A stretch of DNA of 64,000 bases from Onchocerca volvulus (lineage: Eukaryota > Nematoda > Chromadorea > Rhabditida > Onchocercidae). Numbering within the stretch: the stretch's first letter is position 1; each line of letters opens with the position of its first letter. Location of the stretch: positions 15,649,873 to 15,713,872 of the forward strand of contig HG738137.1 of assembly GCA_000499405.2 (NCBI GenBank), given 5' to 3'. Below, piece by piece: positions 47,437 to 61,921 of the stretch. The translations under genes and the position numbers were made by a program. Under the pieces are notes generated by a model. That model saw only the letters and a program-made list of their open reading frames with translations. It did no database searches and was not told the DNA's origin.

Positions 47437-50375
47437 GAAAGCAATCATTACAATCAACTGGTCATTTACGATGAAAATGCAAAAGTATGCACAACTTTGT
47501 GCATAAAATTCCATAAATGAAATTTGAAATTAAATTAAAAACTAAATTTTGTTTTAATGGAGTTTGTGCAAGTTATCACAAAAATATCATTATCTGTTCT
47601 TTACTATTACCATTATACATTCTTTTATTATATTTTTAAATTTAACCTTTTTTCGTTTTTTCATTGAAACGAAATACTACTTTATTACGCACTTAAAAAT
47701 TTTAATTTACTATTTTTCCTCTTCATTCATCCATATATTAATAAATCTCAGTCAAAATTAATTAACAATCCTGAGTGAAAAATAATTAATTAATGCCTGA
47801 TTGAACAAGATAAATAAAACGGAATTTAATTAATTTGAATCCTTTCGAGTCTTTAATTTTTGAATGGAATAATTGAATTTCGTTTTAAATTTTTGACTTT
47901 TATTTTAATTATTATTCGCGATGCATTAAAAATAGAATTCTTTGCATTGCTCTATTTAGTAGTAAAATCATTAAACATAATAATGTCTTTAATTAGAAGC
48001 GAAAAATTCATTTCCGCTTCAACAAATTTATCCATTATTAATAAATGCTGAATATATTATCGTAAGATTATTGATCTTTTGTAATTTCCAATTTTCCTAG
48101 CAAATTTTTAGTGCTAAATTTGAAATTCATTTAAATTATAAACTTATGAATATTTTTTCATTAAATTTTGAAATTAACGCTTGGAAAATATTTGAAATTC
48201 CCTGTATTTATTAATTGAAATACATGCAAAATTTTTTAATTTATATTCTCAAAATTCCTTTTTTCCAATAATTTCAGCTAAATTGACAGAATATGATTAA
48301 ATGCATAATTCGATGAAAATTTTTTTTTTTTTATGAAACTTTTTTTTCCAATATTAGTTTCCTATTTATAAATAATTCTGTAAAATAAAAATTCTGCTTA
48401 TGTTAATTAAAAATCTTTCAAAAAATAAATTTTTTTACTTCCTTTTTTGTCGTACACATATTTAATAATTTCGGCATAACTGTATGAAATGATTCGTTAT
48501 GATTTGATGAAAAGAAAAGATTTTTCAAAAAAAAAAAAAAAGAAAATGTCCAAAAATTGTAGTTGAAGTAACAGAAGTGGTAATAATAGTAATGAAAGGT
48601 TGTGTCAGTAGTAATTGTAGTCAAAACCACTCGAAGTAACATTTCGAATAAAAAGTAATTGAAGAGGTTTTGATTGGTTTCATTTTTCAGAATTTTTAAA
48701 TCCTTTCATTCATTTATTACTTGGAATACTTTTTTTTTTGAAACAAATTTCATGATTTCTTCAATCAAATTTATCGACTCTTTGCTTTTTTTTTTCTTTA
48801 TTATTGTCAAAAAATTACAAATATAAGTTTTTTTTTTATAACAAATGTATATATTTGAAATTATAAAATTAGATAATTTGTTATGAAATAGATGGTTTAT
48901 TGTGAAATATGTATTTTATTGGGAATTTTGATAAATAATTAAATCAATTTTATCAAAAATTATCCACCGTGATTACTAGTTTAATTAGCATAAGCTAAGT
49001 ATTGTAGTAATTAATTAACCAATTATTCATCTTTATATCAATTTATAAAATATAAAAATGGTGAATTTTATAAAAGGGTCAGTTGATTTAACACGAAAGT
49101 TTGATAATGAATAAATCACTAATTGGAAATATCTCATCGGTAAACATTCACTCTCACTAATTAATTAAATTTGAACGCTAAACATAATCAAATAATTTTA
49201 ATAAAACATTCAAACATCATTACTTTTATAACGCAATTATTTTGTAGAGTATTTAAAAAATTGAAATAATTAATATAATATTGAATTTTATCTAATTAGA
49301 TATGAAAATCGTATGCAAACAAACAAAAAAAAAAAAAGAAATCGTTTGCAAAAGTTACAAAATAAAAATCCACAAAAATCTGAGAAAAAAAATAACTAAA
49401 TTTTTTTAAGTTATGCATTAAAAGCATTTTTTTTGCGACAACATTTGTGGTTAAACTTTTTTTCGAAAAATGAAAATGACATGGACAGAATTTTTTTTGA
49501 ATAATTTGAAATCTTTTTATATTCCAAATTAATATTTACATTATTACTGGATAAAAAGAATTCTATTAGTGATACATATTGTTTTGGAAAATGATTTGAT
49601 AGTAATATAATAAAAACCATTTCAAATTATAAATTTCAAGTTATTAAAAAATTTTAAACTACTACAATTAAATTTAAACATATTTTCTAGCAGACAAAAT
49701 AGGAATTTGTGATAATCAATATATTTTTATCGATGTAAAATAACTCGTTTTTCGTTGTTCATATTTCTTATATCGTAATGAGACACTGTTTATGTTGTTT
49801 ATCATGATTAACTTCTAAACGCGTTTTGTTTTTTTACAACTCACCAAAAATAAAACTGCGAGAAAACTGCAATATTTTTGAAGTTTTATTTCAGATTCTA
49901 TCAGTTACTACGATTTTTTTTTTTTTGGTAAATTCAAAAAACGCGAAAACACTGAGTCATTAATCTTACTATCAATTTCATAACTTGTCTTTTGAGCTAT
50001 TATCATTTGATTCTTTATCCCCAAAAAAAAAAAAAAAGTAACATTCTTGACTTATTTTCTAATTTTTTTACTTATTATTATCTTTTTCCTTTCCCATTCC
50101 TATTAACTAATCTTGCAATAATTTTTTAAAAAAATACATCGATCAAGAGAAAAAAAAAAGTGATGAATAAAATAATTTAAATTAATTTCATTTACTTATT
50201 CATTCATTTTTATTTCCCTCAAATGTTGTAATAAATGACTTTTTCCATCAAAATTACTATCGTTGAGAAATTTTGATTAATTAATTCAAATAAATAACTT
50301 TAATTCAGTTTTACCTTTTTTTTTCCTTCAACTTAAATCATAATATTGCTATATCACATAATTCATGCCATTTTC

Positions 50376-50500
50376 ATCACCATCATCACCATCATCATCA
50401 TCATAATCACCACCACCATCATCATCATCACCATCGTCACTATCCCCATCATCATTATGATCATTATCATCATCATCCATAATTATCATCATCATTATAA
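50376..50500. repeat. Compound CAT/CAC trinucleotide microsatellite
   Basis: Interrupted runs of CAT, CAC and ATT triplets. The His/Ile or Asp/Gly frames through it on both strands are repeat translations, not genes. Confidence 0.95.
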
Positions 50501-53500
50501 TGATTTGTGCTATCATCGTTTTCGTTTTTGTTTCTGACAATTTTCTCTCTCAATCTCCTTCTCTTTTCACAATTCTATTTTGCCAAGTTTGCTTCACTTT
50601 AGCTCTGCATTTTCTCATTTTCCATCTTTTTTGTCATTTCTTTAGTTTAGCAAACTTTGCCTTATCCTATGATATAATTAATTTGAGTGATTTTTAATTT
50701 GATATTCTATTTCAAATTATTTCTATTACTCAGAAAAAGCAAACTTTTTTCAGTAATTTAATTCTAATTGCAATAATTTAATTCATACTAATTGCATGCA
50801 AACATCATGCTATTTGCTCATTTTCTTCAATTATTTCGATTAATATTTCGAAATATGCCAAATACTGGAAATGATTTATTAAAATAAAATTGCTTTCGTA
50901 ATTATAGTAGTAATTGATTAGCATCGTTATTAATTATTATTAATGCTATTGTAGCTGTTGTTTATTGTTTTTGTTTATTATTATTGTTTATTGATGTTGT
51001 TGTTGTTGTTTATTGACATTATTTGTTATGTCTTCCGTTTTTTATTGTTATTGTTGTTATTTAATTAAGCTGTTTTTTTTATTGTTTTTGATGATTATTT
51101 CGCTTTATTTACGAAATAATTGTCCTTTTTTTCTTACTTTCTCTTTTTTTCATCAAAATTTTCAACTTTTATCGCAATCATTAATTGCTCTGTCTATCTA
51201 GAAAATGGTCTTTCCATTCTCTTTTTTTTTTTAAATCCCTAATTTTTGTTGTTATTATGATCATTTTTCTGCTTACTATTTTCGCTCTATTTAACTGGAA
51301 AAAAAGAAAAAAATTGCCTATTTTCTCTTTTTTTTCGAAAATTTCGAAATTAAAATCATTAAATCGAAATAATTTATTCATTCAAAGTTTTTTTTTTTTT
51401 AATATGAATTCATTCATGCATCACAATAAAAGATCATAATTCATCTTGTACGAATATCGATTTCAATAATTGATTACTGTATAGGTATAATATATTCCAG
51501 TCATCCATCTCTGATAATATGTTGAATATTCATATAAAATGGAAATTGAAGGATTTTTTTTTTTTTGACCTTTAAATTCGATTATTTAATACCTATTAGC
51601 GAGTAGTAATGATTTTGACAAAAGATTCCATTCTATTTTATTTCTTTATCCTTCATAGGTTTTTTTTTTCCCTTAAATTTAAATATTAAATTACTTGATT
51701 TATTATAAAGTTCTTATTTCTCGTAATATTTTAGTAAGGTAAAAAGTAACAATGCTCTTTGTTTCAAATCTTCTTTTTTTGCATTTTATTGCGCATTTAC
51801 TGATTTTTTGAGTATTTTCGTACCTTGAATTGAATTTATAATTGTTTATTTCCAATTTGCCGAATATTTCTACATCTTACTTATTTTTCTAATGATAAAA
51901 TTATGGATTTTGAATTTTAATTTCTGATTATATTCTAAGACAACAATTATCTATCAATAATTCCATATTTTATTATAATAGTTTGTATGTTCGTTTATTT
52001 ATTTATTTGTTAAAAATGTTTGTGGATTAGGTATCACTCGTTTCTTTTTTTTTTTGTTGAACAGTTGTTTCAAAAAATTTCTATTGATTAAAATTTTTGA
52101 AGTAAATAAATTACCATTTAATAAAAGTATTTCTTTGTCTGTTTTTTCTTTTTTTTTTTTTGTTTTTTTTGTTTTTGTTTTGAACTATCGCCAACTTCAG
52201 ATAGAGAAGAAAAATGTGAAAGAAAAAAATTTTCGCGATAAAATTTCATAAAATTTAATCAATTAATTAAATGAGCAAATTTTTTTTTTTAAATTTGGAA
52301 ATTACAAAAAGCTTAAACTTTTAATCACATTTCTGTAAAATTCTTAGAAATTATATCATCGCATTCAATAATTATTAAAGTACAAGAAATGATACTCTGA
52401 CCTTGAAAAATAAATGACCTGGAAAGGTTATTTTATGTTACAATAATAACATTTTTTTTTTGTTTTCTGATATTCAATTCTTTCATTTTTTTTGTTCTGA
52501 CTTGTTTTACTTCAAATTTAATCTGCTTACAAAAAATGCTTTTTTTTTTTTTCATTAAAAATATCTGATCATGAATTATTCTTCCTAAAACAATAGAAAA
52601 AAAATGAGTGACAACTATTGTTGAGAGATATTTACTAAAATATGATACAAACAAAGATATATTCAAAAAAAAATTAATCTAAGCTATTTAACATAATCAA
52701 TGGAATAATTAATTTAAATTAATAAATTAGAAAAGTTATGAAATATGCATCATACAAATCTTTTTGTTAATATCTGAATTTTATTTATTTATTTTTTTCA
52801 AATTATAAATAGCATGCAGTTAAGTTAAGCAGAAAAGTATATTTAGAAATTAGTTATTGAATTTTTTAAAATATTTTATATATTTGGATTTTTGAAATTT
52901 TTTTGAATTTTTGAATTTTTCATATATCGGAACTTTTTTTTTTTTTTCAAATTCTGCAAAATATTGATCAATGTGCATTTTCTTTTAATTTTTCCGATTT
53001 AAGAAAATGAATATTTACTTTTGATCTTGTTGAAAAAATTTGATCTACATCAATTCTTATCAGCAGTGATTAGGAATGTTGGGATACAATAATAGAAATA
53101 TAATCCAAAAATTAAATATAGGATTTTTTTTGGTCAACTGTAAATTTTAAAAGAATTGTGCAAAAAATTGATATATTTAAGTTTTTCAATAGATTATGCG
53201 TTAACTGGAATTAATCAAAAATTATTTGATTGATTAGTTACTATCCATTATAAATCAAAAATTATTAAATTCGTTAGTTACGATCAATTATAAACAATAT
53301 AATAATTTAATGGATCTTTTATAAAATGAAAATTGAAAATGCTTCTCATTTAATCAAATTGCTAATTAAAATTTACAATAGTATGATGTACATCGTTAAC
53401 TTTTTTGATAACAATGATGATAACGAACTGATTTTTGTAAATTATTCGAAATTTGTTTAAAAAAATTAAAATTTTCAATTCTTATTCCAGATATTTATTG

Positions 53501-53552
53501 GCTCTATTAATTGTAATAACATTTTTCGATAATATATATAGTGATAATCAAA

Positions 53553-54508
53553 ATGACAGCAGTACGTGATTCGTTGTGTAATATGGAACCGGTACAAATT
53601 CCAAGGCCGCAAATTTCCGGATTACAATTTATTCCAACTCGAGGTCGATTGGGATTTTACGCGGTTCAGTTTCTCTCCTATTTTTTTTTATATGTCATTT
53701 TAATACAAATGATATTTATTGTATGTTAAATTTTTAGAATTAATTGCTAACCTAATTTTCCAACATTAGTTGATAACTTAAGTTATCAATTTAACTCTGA
53801 AATTTTAAGTTTTTAAAATTCATTGCTGGCCTAAATTTTGAGGACTAATTGATTAGCAATTATATAATTGATTTAATTTCTTTATTAATCATAGAGTTGA
53901 TAGTTTATTTTACTTTTAGATTAGATGAAAATTTAATAATCTAAATATTTTTTTATAAACAAATCAAACTTTATAGACAATTCGCCGTGATGGTGAAAAA
54001 TTTGGTGTTGGAATGAAACCGATCGGACCACGAAGACCAGCTCTTTCGGATGATTTATTTAAGGATGATAATAATATCCAGAAATCATCGAACACATCAA
54101 CAGATGAGACTGTGAAGCAAGATGTAAAATCTTCATCAGAACAAGTATTAGTTCATCTATTTGATTTAAATTTTAAGTTTTTATTCCTAAAAATTAGAGT
54201 AATAATGATTGAATGAAAAGATTGGATAATTAATGAGATTATTGAATTGTGAAAATCCATATCATTAATTAGCGGATTGAAATAGGTTGAAATATATCAA
54301 TTACTTTTGTTTCATCGATAAAAGATTTACGCATTTCAAACTACACTGATTTATATCTGATCGATTGAAATGGTTGAAATGAGAAATTTCAAGAATCAAA
54401 TTTTTGTTTTAGGATTTGGAATCGATAAAAACACAAAATCCGGTGATAACTTCCAATCCACCATTATCAGTATCGAATTACAAGATCACTAATTTGAATA
54501 AGCAATGA
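53553..54508 (+). CDS. Conserved-looking 124-residue protein of unknown function
   Basis: Three exons, phase 0 at both junctions: 53553-53663, 53977-54144 and 54413-54508 (TGA). The start is the first ATG in frame; an upstream GTG-initiated extension is not credible in a eukaryote. A TTCCAG acceptor about 65 bases upstream could take a spliced leader. The product has no signal peptide or membrane span. Its N-terminal 55 residues are basic and proline/glycine-rich (PVQIPRPQISGLQFIPTRG, GEKFGVGMKPIGPRRPA); the rest is Ser/Thr/Asn/Asp-rich and probably disordered (SSNTSTDETVKQDVKSSSEQ). No family was recognised. The consistent splice phases and non-random composition in an AT-rich region support a real gene. 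Confidence 0.65.
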
Positions 54509-55487
54509 AAAACGATGATAAGAAAAATTTTTCATTGAAAATTTCGACATCTTCCATTGAATGTACATTTTGGATAAAAAGGCTTGATTAATTTATAAAA
54601 ATATTTTGTATTTTCATATACTTGAAATTTAATAATTCAACTGATGATGAGATTGAATGTTTGTGAATTCATAACCGAAATTCAAATTAATATTAAATTC
54701 GAAATAGAATTTGTGCTAATTTTAGATATTAGAAATTTATTTTTAGCTAGCAAAATTTGGAGAAAAAAAAAATTAAAGCAAAATAGAAAATAAAATTCCT
54801 TTCTCATCATTCTTACACTAATTTTTGTCTTTTACAATCAGATAATTGCTTACTTTTGCTATTTTTTACTACCAGATAATTGCTTATCATTGTTTATTTA
54901 CAAATATTACGGCTGTTCTAATGATCATATTCCTTTTCTCTTCATTTTTTTCATTTTAAATTTTGTGCAAAATTGAAATCTTTGTTCCAAATTAGAGAAG
55001 TTCAATTCTCTCTCTCTCTCTCTCTCTTTTTTTTTTTCTTTTTTTTTAACCCAACTAACAAATCGATTATGGAAATTTCTTAACTGCTTTCAATATTGTA
55101 GTTTGAAAGAAAAAAAAAATTCTTTTCGATTTGAGCAATTGTAAATATCAACAAAAATCATATTATCTACTTGAATAGATCATTAATTTCATAAAATTAT
55201 ATGTAAAAATCTAACTGATTTGGAGAAAAAAAAAAAAAAAAAGATGAATAAAGAGATTCAAAATCAGAATTTGAGCGAAAAAAGAATTGGAAAATGTGAG
55301 AAATTTTCCACAATTCAATATGCATCAGAGCTAAGAGTCATATTTTGCTTTGCTATTATTAAAAATTATGTTGTTTTCTTTTATTTCAAATGTTTATATT
55401 CGGATAATTATTAACTACTAAAATTCATAGCTATGCTTTGTAAAATAAATCGGCGACAAATTTCAACATTTTCGATTTCATTTGCTT

Positions 55488-55531
<44 letters not shown>

Positions 55532-57113
55532 AATTATTTGAATAAATTAATCGTCTTACAGAATGATACTTTGCATTGAAGTAAGTTTTACAAATTGTGC
55601 AAACTTATAGTCTATAAATTATAAACCTTAATAAAGTAATCAAAGTTTAATTCGTTAGTATAAAAGAGACGAGTAACGATTGAAAATGTCATCTTTGATA
55701 CACGTTTTCACGTACGTGAGTAACAGAAGAGAAAAATGATACTTGAAGAACGTTAAATTTCTTATAATAGAGTAAGCAAAAAATATAAAGATAGCTTATC
55801 AGTCACATAATATCAACAAATGATTCCAACGAATGTTTAATAAAATTGATGATAAGAAAATACGATTTGTTTTATGAATATTGAAATTCTAAAGGATAGG
55901 TAACTTGTTTGTTTAATTTTTACAGAAATGCGAATTTTATTTAGTGATTATGATAAAACTTCGCCTTTCATTTATTTCTTATTGTTTAATCATGAGGAAT
56001 GAATGGTGTATTTTCCAATATTTTAGAAAATTGAATTTCGTGTTCAAAAAAAAAAGCCACATTTTGTAAAAGGAAAATTAAGATGTGAACATAAAATTGA
56101 ATCTTATGATAATTATGATAAAAATTGCGATAAAAATATGATAAAAATTATAATAAAAATTATGATATTATTTCTGGAATATTTAAATGCTATTAAATTA
56201 TTTCATCAAATGATGTCATAATTAAATTTTTGTTGAATTTAGCTAATCAATATTCTTTATTTTTTTGCATTTTTGTAAATTTATAACTGTGAATTGTTCA
56301 GAAACTATTATTATGTATCCATATGGATTCATAACCCAATAACCATCTGAAATCAAGTAAAGTAATATTTCAACTTTATTATAATCATATCGGATAAGGA
56401 ATTTTTTTCAATAATTGAAAAATTTAAGTAAATATTGACAAGTGCTGAATAATTTCCGAAAACTTTAGCAAAATTTAAAATTTTGTAAATATTTTTTGAG
56501 ACACCAAAAAAAAAAAAAAAAATTCAAAATCCCGATATTTTTTAAGCAATAATAATTTTAGGATTTTTTAAGCTACAGAACGAAATGTTATTCTTTGAAT
56601 AATCATTTTCATAATTTCTTCAAATTTTCCGATTTCTTTAAAGTTTCTTTTTCTCTTTTAATTCACAGGAAAAAAAAATTAAGAAAAACGCAGAATTTTT
56701 GCCTTCTCTTTTTCTTATTTCATGATTTAAATGAATGAATCAATACTGTTCGTGAGATTATTATGTCACAAAAATCGATCAGTAGTTGATCAATCAACCG
56801 GTCAATCAAGCGATCGATCAATCGATTCTTTTTCATTCATTCGTTCATCCATTTTCATCAACATATTCAAGAATTTATGATTGCAATTTAAAAAAATAAT
56901 AGCAAAACAAAAAGGCGAAGTTGAAAAATGATGCAACATTGTTTAAAAATTAATCCGGATGATTGGATCAAAAATAAATGAAATTATAAATCATTTCTCA
57001 AATCTGCGACTGTTTACAAGAAATACTGGTTCGATCTTCGGTCATTTATTCAAATCTATGTTATATTTTTTATCAAATTTATCATTTTCAGTAAAATTAT
57101 CAAAATTGTCCAG
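54509..57113. other. Intergenic; no gene recognised
   Basis: AT-rich, with a (CT)n run at about 55009-55028 and a poly(T) tract at about 55492-55529. At 55562 an ATG follows CTTACAG and is followed after six codons by a strong donor (GTAAGT), so a micro-exon is possible, but no partner exon was found. Confidence 0.45.
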
Positions 57114-57490
57114 ATGACATACCTGAAACATATCTATCCCGTCTTATTTATTTTAAATTTCATTTCCTATTTTATTTCATCGATCTATCGTTATTTATTT
57201 TCTCATCGATCATTTTTTTCGTTTATTGTGTAAGATGAGCTATGTGAAAATATGTATCATGATAATGCATGATTTTATTTTTTATTCGGAAAAAAATTGT
57301 GAAAAAATTAAGAAACTTTTTTTCAAAGTTTCTTTTCGAAATGTTGCAATCATTTTAGAATAACAAAGTAATTATTGAAGGGAAGTCGCATGAAAAAACT
57401 TTGTTATCGCAATTTAAATCCGACTTCGAACGAACCCAAACAGGTTATATTGAATGGGACTCAAAAGGTGGATTAAAAATGACGATTTAA
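57114..57490 (+). CDS. Possible two-exon small gene, signal-anchor plus charged tail
   Basis: Candidate exons 57114-57227 and 57359-57490 (TAA) give 81 residues. The ATG sits directly behind TTGTCCAG. Exon 1 encodes a hydrophobic stretch (YPVLFILNFISYFISSIY) like a signal anchor. Exon 2 follows CATTTTAG and has a clearly protein-like composition (VIIEGKSHEKTLLSQFKSDF, then ERTQTGYIEWDSKGG). The weak point is the exon 1 donor: the in-frame GT is GTGTAA, while the better GTAAGA two bases later puts exon 2 out of frame. Exon 2 is more convincing than exon 1 and may instead belong to an upstream exon not identified. No family was recognised. Confidence 0.35.
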
Positions 57491-59542
57491 CGATAGATGA
57501 AATTTGAGAATTTCATTTTTTTAAAAATGGATTCTATATTTTTAAACTTTTCAGGATATATCAATCATATAAAACAGAATTGAAGTCTTAGCAGGGATAA
57601 AAAAATTTATTAAAAAAAATTATTAACGCATTTTAAAAGTTTTTTTTTTCTTGATTCCAATTATATCATCCAGATAGCATTCTTCAGCTCGATCAGTGCA
57701 TATTTACCTGATTTATATTACTACTCAATTTTCAGTAATATGAAAAATTAATTTTTATAATTCAGATATTAAAACTTTACAAAATGTATGGAAATTAAAA
57801 TGTATATTTAAATAAATATATTCAAAAATAAGGAAAAAAAACTATTCCTATCTATGAAACTTTATAGAAAAATATATTTTCCTAGCTTAGCAAATAAAAA
57901 TGTTTATCAACAATAGAATTTAATTCATCATTTTCGATTTTAAATCAGAAGAATTTTTGAGAAAAAATGATGACAAGTTTGATAATTTAAATTTTTTTTT
58001 TGGGAAAAAATCGTATCAAATATAATAAAAATAATGACTTTGCAAGTTAATGCTCCATTACTGTTGACATTTAATAAAATATTAATGAAAAATGAGATAT
58101 GTCAGAATTTTTTCATGAAATTTAATTTGAATTTGAAATTTAATTTGGATTTCCATCACAATAAAAGGGTGACAAGGGTTTCAGGATGGTGCAAAACTAC
58201 AATAAGATACACTGCTTAAATGTCAAAAATCCATATCCCGTTTGAAATTCTAAGAAAGCGAATCAACATACATTATCGATTAGTAAAATTAATTGAGTAA
58301 ACATGAAAAAGTGCAAATTTTTGAAATTTTGTGAATTATTAAACTGACGTTTATATAAATTATCTAAAAAAATTCTAATAAGCTAATATGAATTATCAAG
58401 AGATTCGATGTAATGTGAGAGAATTCATTTAAATTATTGGGTATAAATCCAATAAAACTTATTAATTCACATAAATTTTTGAACAAATGTAAATCTAAAA
58501 TTAAAAGAAAAAATTTCAATTTTAAGTTTCATTAAAAATTCCGAAAAAGTTACGAAATTTCGACGAAAAAAAAAAAGATACGTTGAATTATAGGACAAAA
58601 AAATGTTATGAAAGTCATTTTTCTCACGAAAAACTTTTAGAAATCTAAAAATATTATTTAGATATGCATAAAGCTTGATTTTATATTAGCATATAGTTAC
58701 TGTATTAGATATATATGCAAAATAATTTTAAATTTTATGAAAAAATTCCTTTCCTGTAATGATATGCAAATTTTATTTTTGCTATAAAAATAAACAATTA
58801 ATCAAATATTTCAAGTATTGTTTATAAGTATCGAATATATACGTGTGGTTTTTGTGTTAATAATTGTGTCAATATTATTGTAGTAAACAATAGAACACGG
58901 AATTTCTCATATTTAAAGTGATAGGTATTGATTACTGTTTAAATTTCGGTACATCATCATAAATGCTTTTATTCAAAGTAATTCAGATTAATTTAATTAA
59001 TGAAACTTTTAAAAGTTGAAAAAAGACGCAAAAATTGGAATCAATTACTTGAGATTTCTAAAAATATTAGTCAAAAATATTTTGCTCTTTAATAATTTCA
59101 AATTCAACGAAAAGCAAGAATGAAAAAATGCTAAGGCAAAAATTCATGCAAATTTCATCGATTTCTTTTTTTTTTTCTTTTTTGGAGAAAATCTGATAAG
59201 TTATGAAATTAATAAAATTTATTTGGAAAGGTATTCAATAAATGCTATTAATTTATAATTTTTTAGAAACATACAAATGAATCAAAAACTAATGAATAGA
59301 GAATAATTTTGACAATATTTATTAAGTATTTAAATATAATATTTATCATTATCGATAAAATGAAATATTTTTAATTTTGCTATCAATTTCAATTTAATTA
59401 TTTAATCATCCATTTTTTTTTAAGTCTTTCATTTAACCATCGCTATCATCATTTTGTCGAAATTAAATTTGTTACAATTTAAATTTAATCATTTTTTGTT
59501 ACAATTTAAATTTTCAAAAAGTATGCAACGGTGAATGTTGAA
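57491..59542. other. Intergenic; no gene recognised
   Basis: Two kilobases of AT-rich sequence upstream of the kinase gene. The 58034-58219 open frame (asparagine/phenylalanine-rich) has no supporting motif or splice context. Confidence 0.5.
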
Positions 59543-61884
59543 ATGACCACTGAAGATGAACGTCCATCGTCGATCGATTTCAAAATCGGCCGAAGGTTAA
59601 TCATTATAGCTTTCAAATTAATCAAATCAATCAATATCTTCTTCATTTCTTTGTTTTTCCCTATTTTTTTATTCTTTAAAAATTAAAAAAAAATTTGGCA
59701 AAATATTGCGAAAATTAATATTAATTTTTGGTAAAAATTGTAAAATCGGAAAATAAATGAAATCAAAGGAAAATTTACATATTTAAGTAAGAAAATCGGA
59801 AATTAATGAGCAAAATTCAGATTTGGTAAATGGAGAATAAAAAATAAATTAGATGAAGGTGGATTTGGGCAAATATATCGTGTAGAACATATTGAAGAAC
59901 GTGGTCGATATGCTGCATTAAAAGCTGAACCTAATGATGTTGAAGGAGGTTCAGCTATTAAACTCGAAGTATGCTAAATTTGATAAGTTGATTTTCAAAA
60001 ATTTTAAATTTACAAATTAAAACAATTGATAATAGCTGTATTTCATGCAAATTAAGGAAAAAAGTAATATATTTTTATTTACTTTGTTCCAATAATATCA
60101 CGCCAAAGTTATATTATTTTTCGCTTTTTTTTTCACCGATTTTGATCGATTTTTAGGAATGATAATTTCAAATCGTGATCGAGAAATTTTTTATTTTTAT
60201 TTTATTCTTAAAATTGTAATTACAAATTTCTGATAATGATTTGTTGCAAATTTCAGATAACGATTGTAATTTGTAATGTCCTTAATTATGGGATCTAATT
60301 CGTAAAATCATATAATTTATATTAATTTTTTAATGCATTTAAATTTTAAATATTCAGATTATGATAATAAACATTCTAAATCGTGATGGTCATAAACCAC
60401 ATGTGGTGAAATTATATCATGCTGCAAAACATAAAAAATTTTCTTATATGATCATTACATTACTTGGTAAAAATCTTCGAACACTTAAAGTAATTATATT
60501 TCATTTCGTTCGGTTTTTTTTTACTTTTTTTTTCATTAATTACCAAAAATAAATAATTTATATGAGATTGGTCAGTTCAGAGCATTGATTATATTTCAAT
60601 TCCAAAAAAAAAATAACCGGTTTATCCAATTCTAAAATCATTAATGAAAAATGAAAATAATAAAAATTCAATACATTATGCTAATTTTTTTAAAATGACA
60701 GCAATATAATTATTTGTTGTTTTATTTCCATCAATGGATAAAAGATAAAAAATTTTCCTAATATCTTGAAATGTTTATTGTAATTATTCAAATTTTATTT
60801 ATTTTAAATCAACTATGCAAATAAAAGGACTAATTCATGGAAATATCATAATATTTGAGTTTCTTGCTTTAAACTGCTAAACTTTTAAATGAATTTTCCG
60901 ATAATAATAATATTAATAATAATAATGATAGTAGTTCTTTTCCTAAATCATGCTTACTGTCTAAAGTTTGAATTTCGAAATTTTAATTTTTGTCCAAACT
61001 CTCTGCTAGCAAAGTAAAAAGGAAAAAGAAGAAAGAAATCATTAAAAAGAAAAAATAAACAATCTTTTATCGTGATAAATTGAGATGAGTTGCCCGGAAG
61101 AACATTTATCGATGAAAACTTGGTCCCGTATTGGTATTCAATGTTTATACAGCATTAAATTATTACATGATATTGGTTTTATACATCGTGATATTAAACC
61201 AGCTAATTTCGTGATGGGACATGAAAGTGACGTAGAAAATGTTCGATGTGTTCACATTTTAGACTTTGGATTGGCACGGTGATTTTTTTCGTTTTTTAAG
61301 CGAGAATTTTCAATTTTCCAAGTGTAAGTAAGTTTTCAAAATTCGTTTGTTCAAAATTTTGAATCTTCGAAAGTTCTTAAACATGTGTCTTATCTATAGA
61401 AAAACACGCGCCTATTTGCATGCAACGTTGCATCAAAATTTCAAAGCAGTCGGTGAGAAACGTGTAATGTTGTGTTAGGAGTAATAACGAATATTTATGT
61501 TTTTATTCGTATAAATTTCTTCTTTTTAAAAAATTTCAATAATAAATCTAGTCATACCGGAATGATTCGAATAATTAATAGGAGAAAGAAATTAAAATAA
61601 ATTCTTCAATGGAAATTTTTTTTTTTTTTGTTTTTTTTGAAATAAGCAGCAAATCATCTGGAATGTTAATTGCATCAGATCAAATACCCGCATACACTCC
61701 AGTACTTCTAGTAATTTTCAAAAACAATAGGATAAATTAATATCAGATTATCTCCATGTTGATAGGAAAAAAATGATAACTGATAAAATTTTTCAAAATT
61801 TACTATACATAGAATGCAGGATGAAAATTTTGTTTTTCTTCAGTAAAATATCATCTTTGATTTAAAGTTTTAAATTAAAACTCT

Positions 61885-61921
<37 letters not shown>

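Larger units (their letters stand above)
40779..53552. other. Gene-poor, repeat-bearing region
   Basis: Nearly 13 kb with no gene I can support on either strand. It holds a second 24-bp minisatellite locus (41857-41958), a hairpin element (42240-42342), several copies of a dispersed repeat (42883, 43116, 45525), a (TA)n run at about 45496, a pair of related 60-bp repeats (46351 and 47377) and a CAT-type microsatellite (50376-50500). The many open frames are T- or A-run translations. A frame at 44437-44622 looks like the start of a type II membrane protein but has no ATG and no acceptor. Confidence 0.5.

Noticed and set aside
50346..50540. Overlapping plus and minus frames rich in His/Ile or Asp/Gly
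   Set aside because: Translations of a CAT/CAC trinucleotide microsatellite.
55562..55579. Micro-exon ATG with six codons and a strong GTAAGT donor after CTTACAG
   Set aside because: No partner exon found that continues a frame; such short signals are expected by chance in AT-rich DNA.
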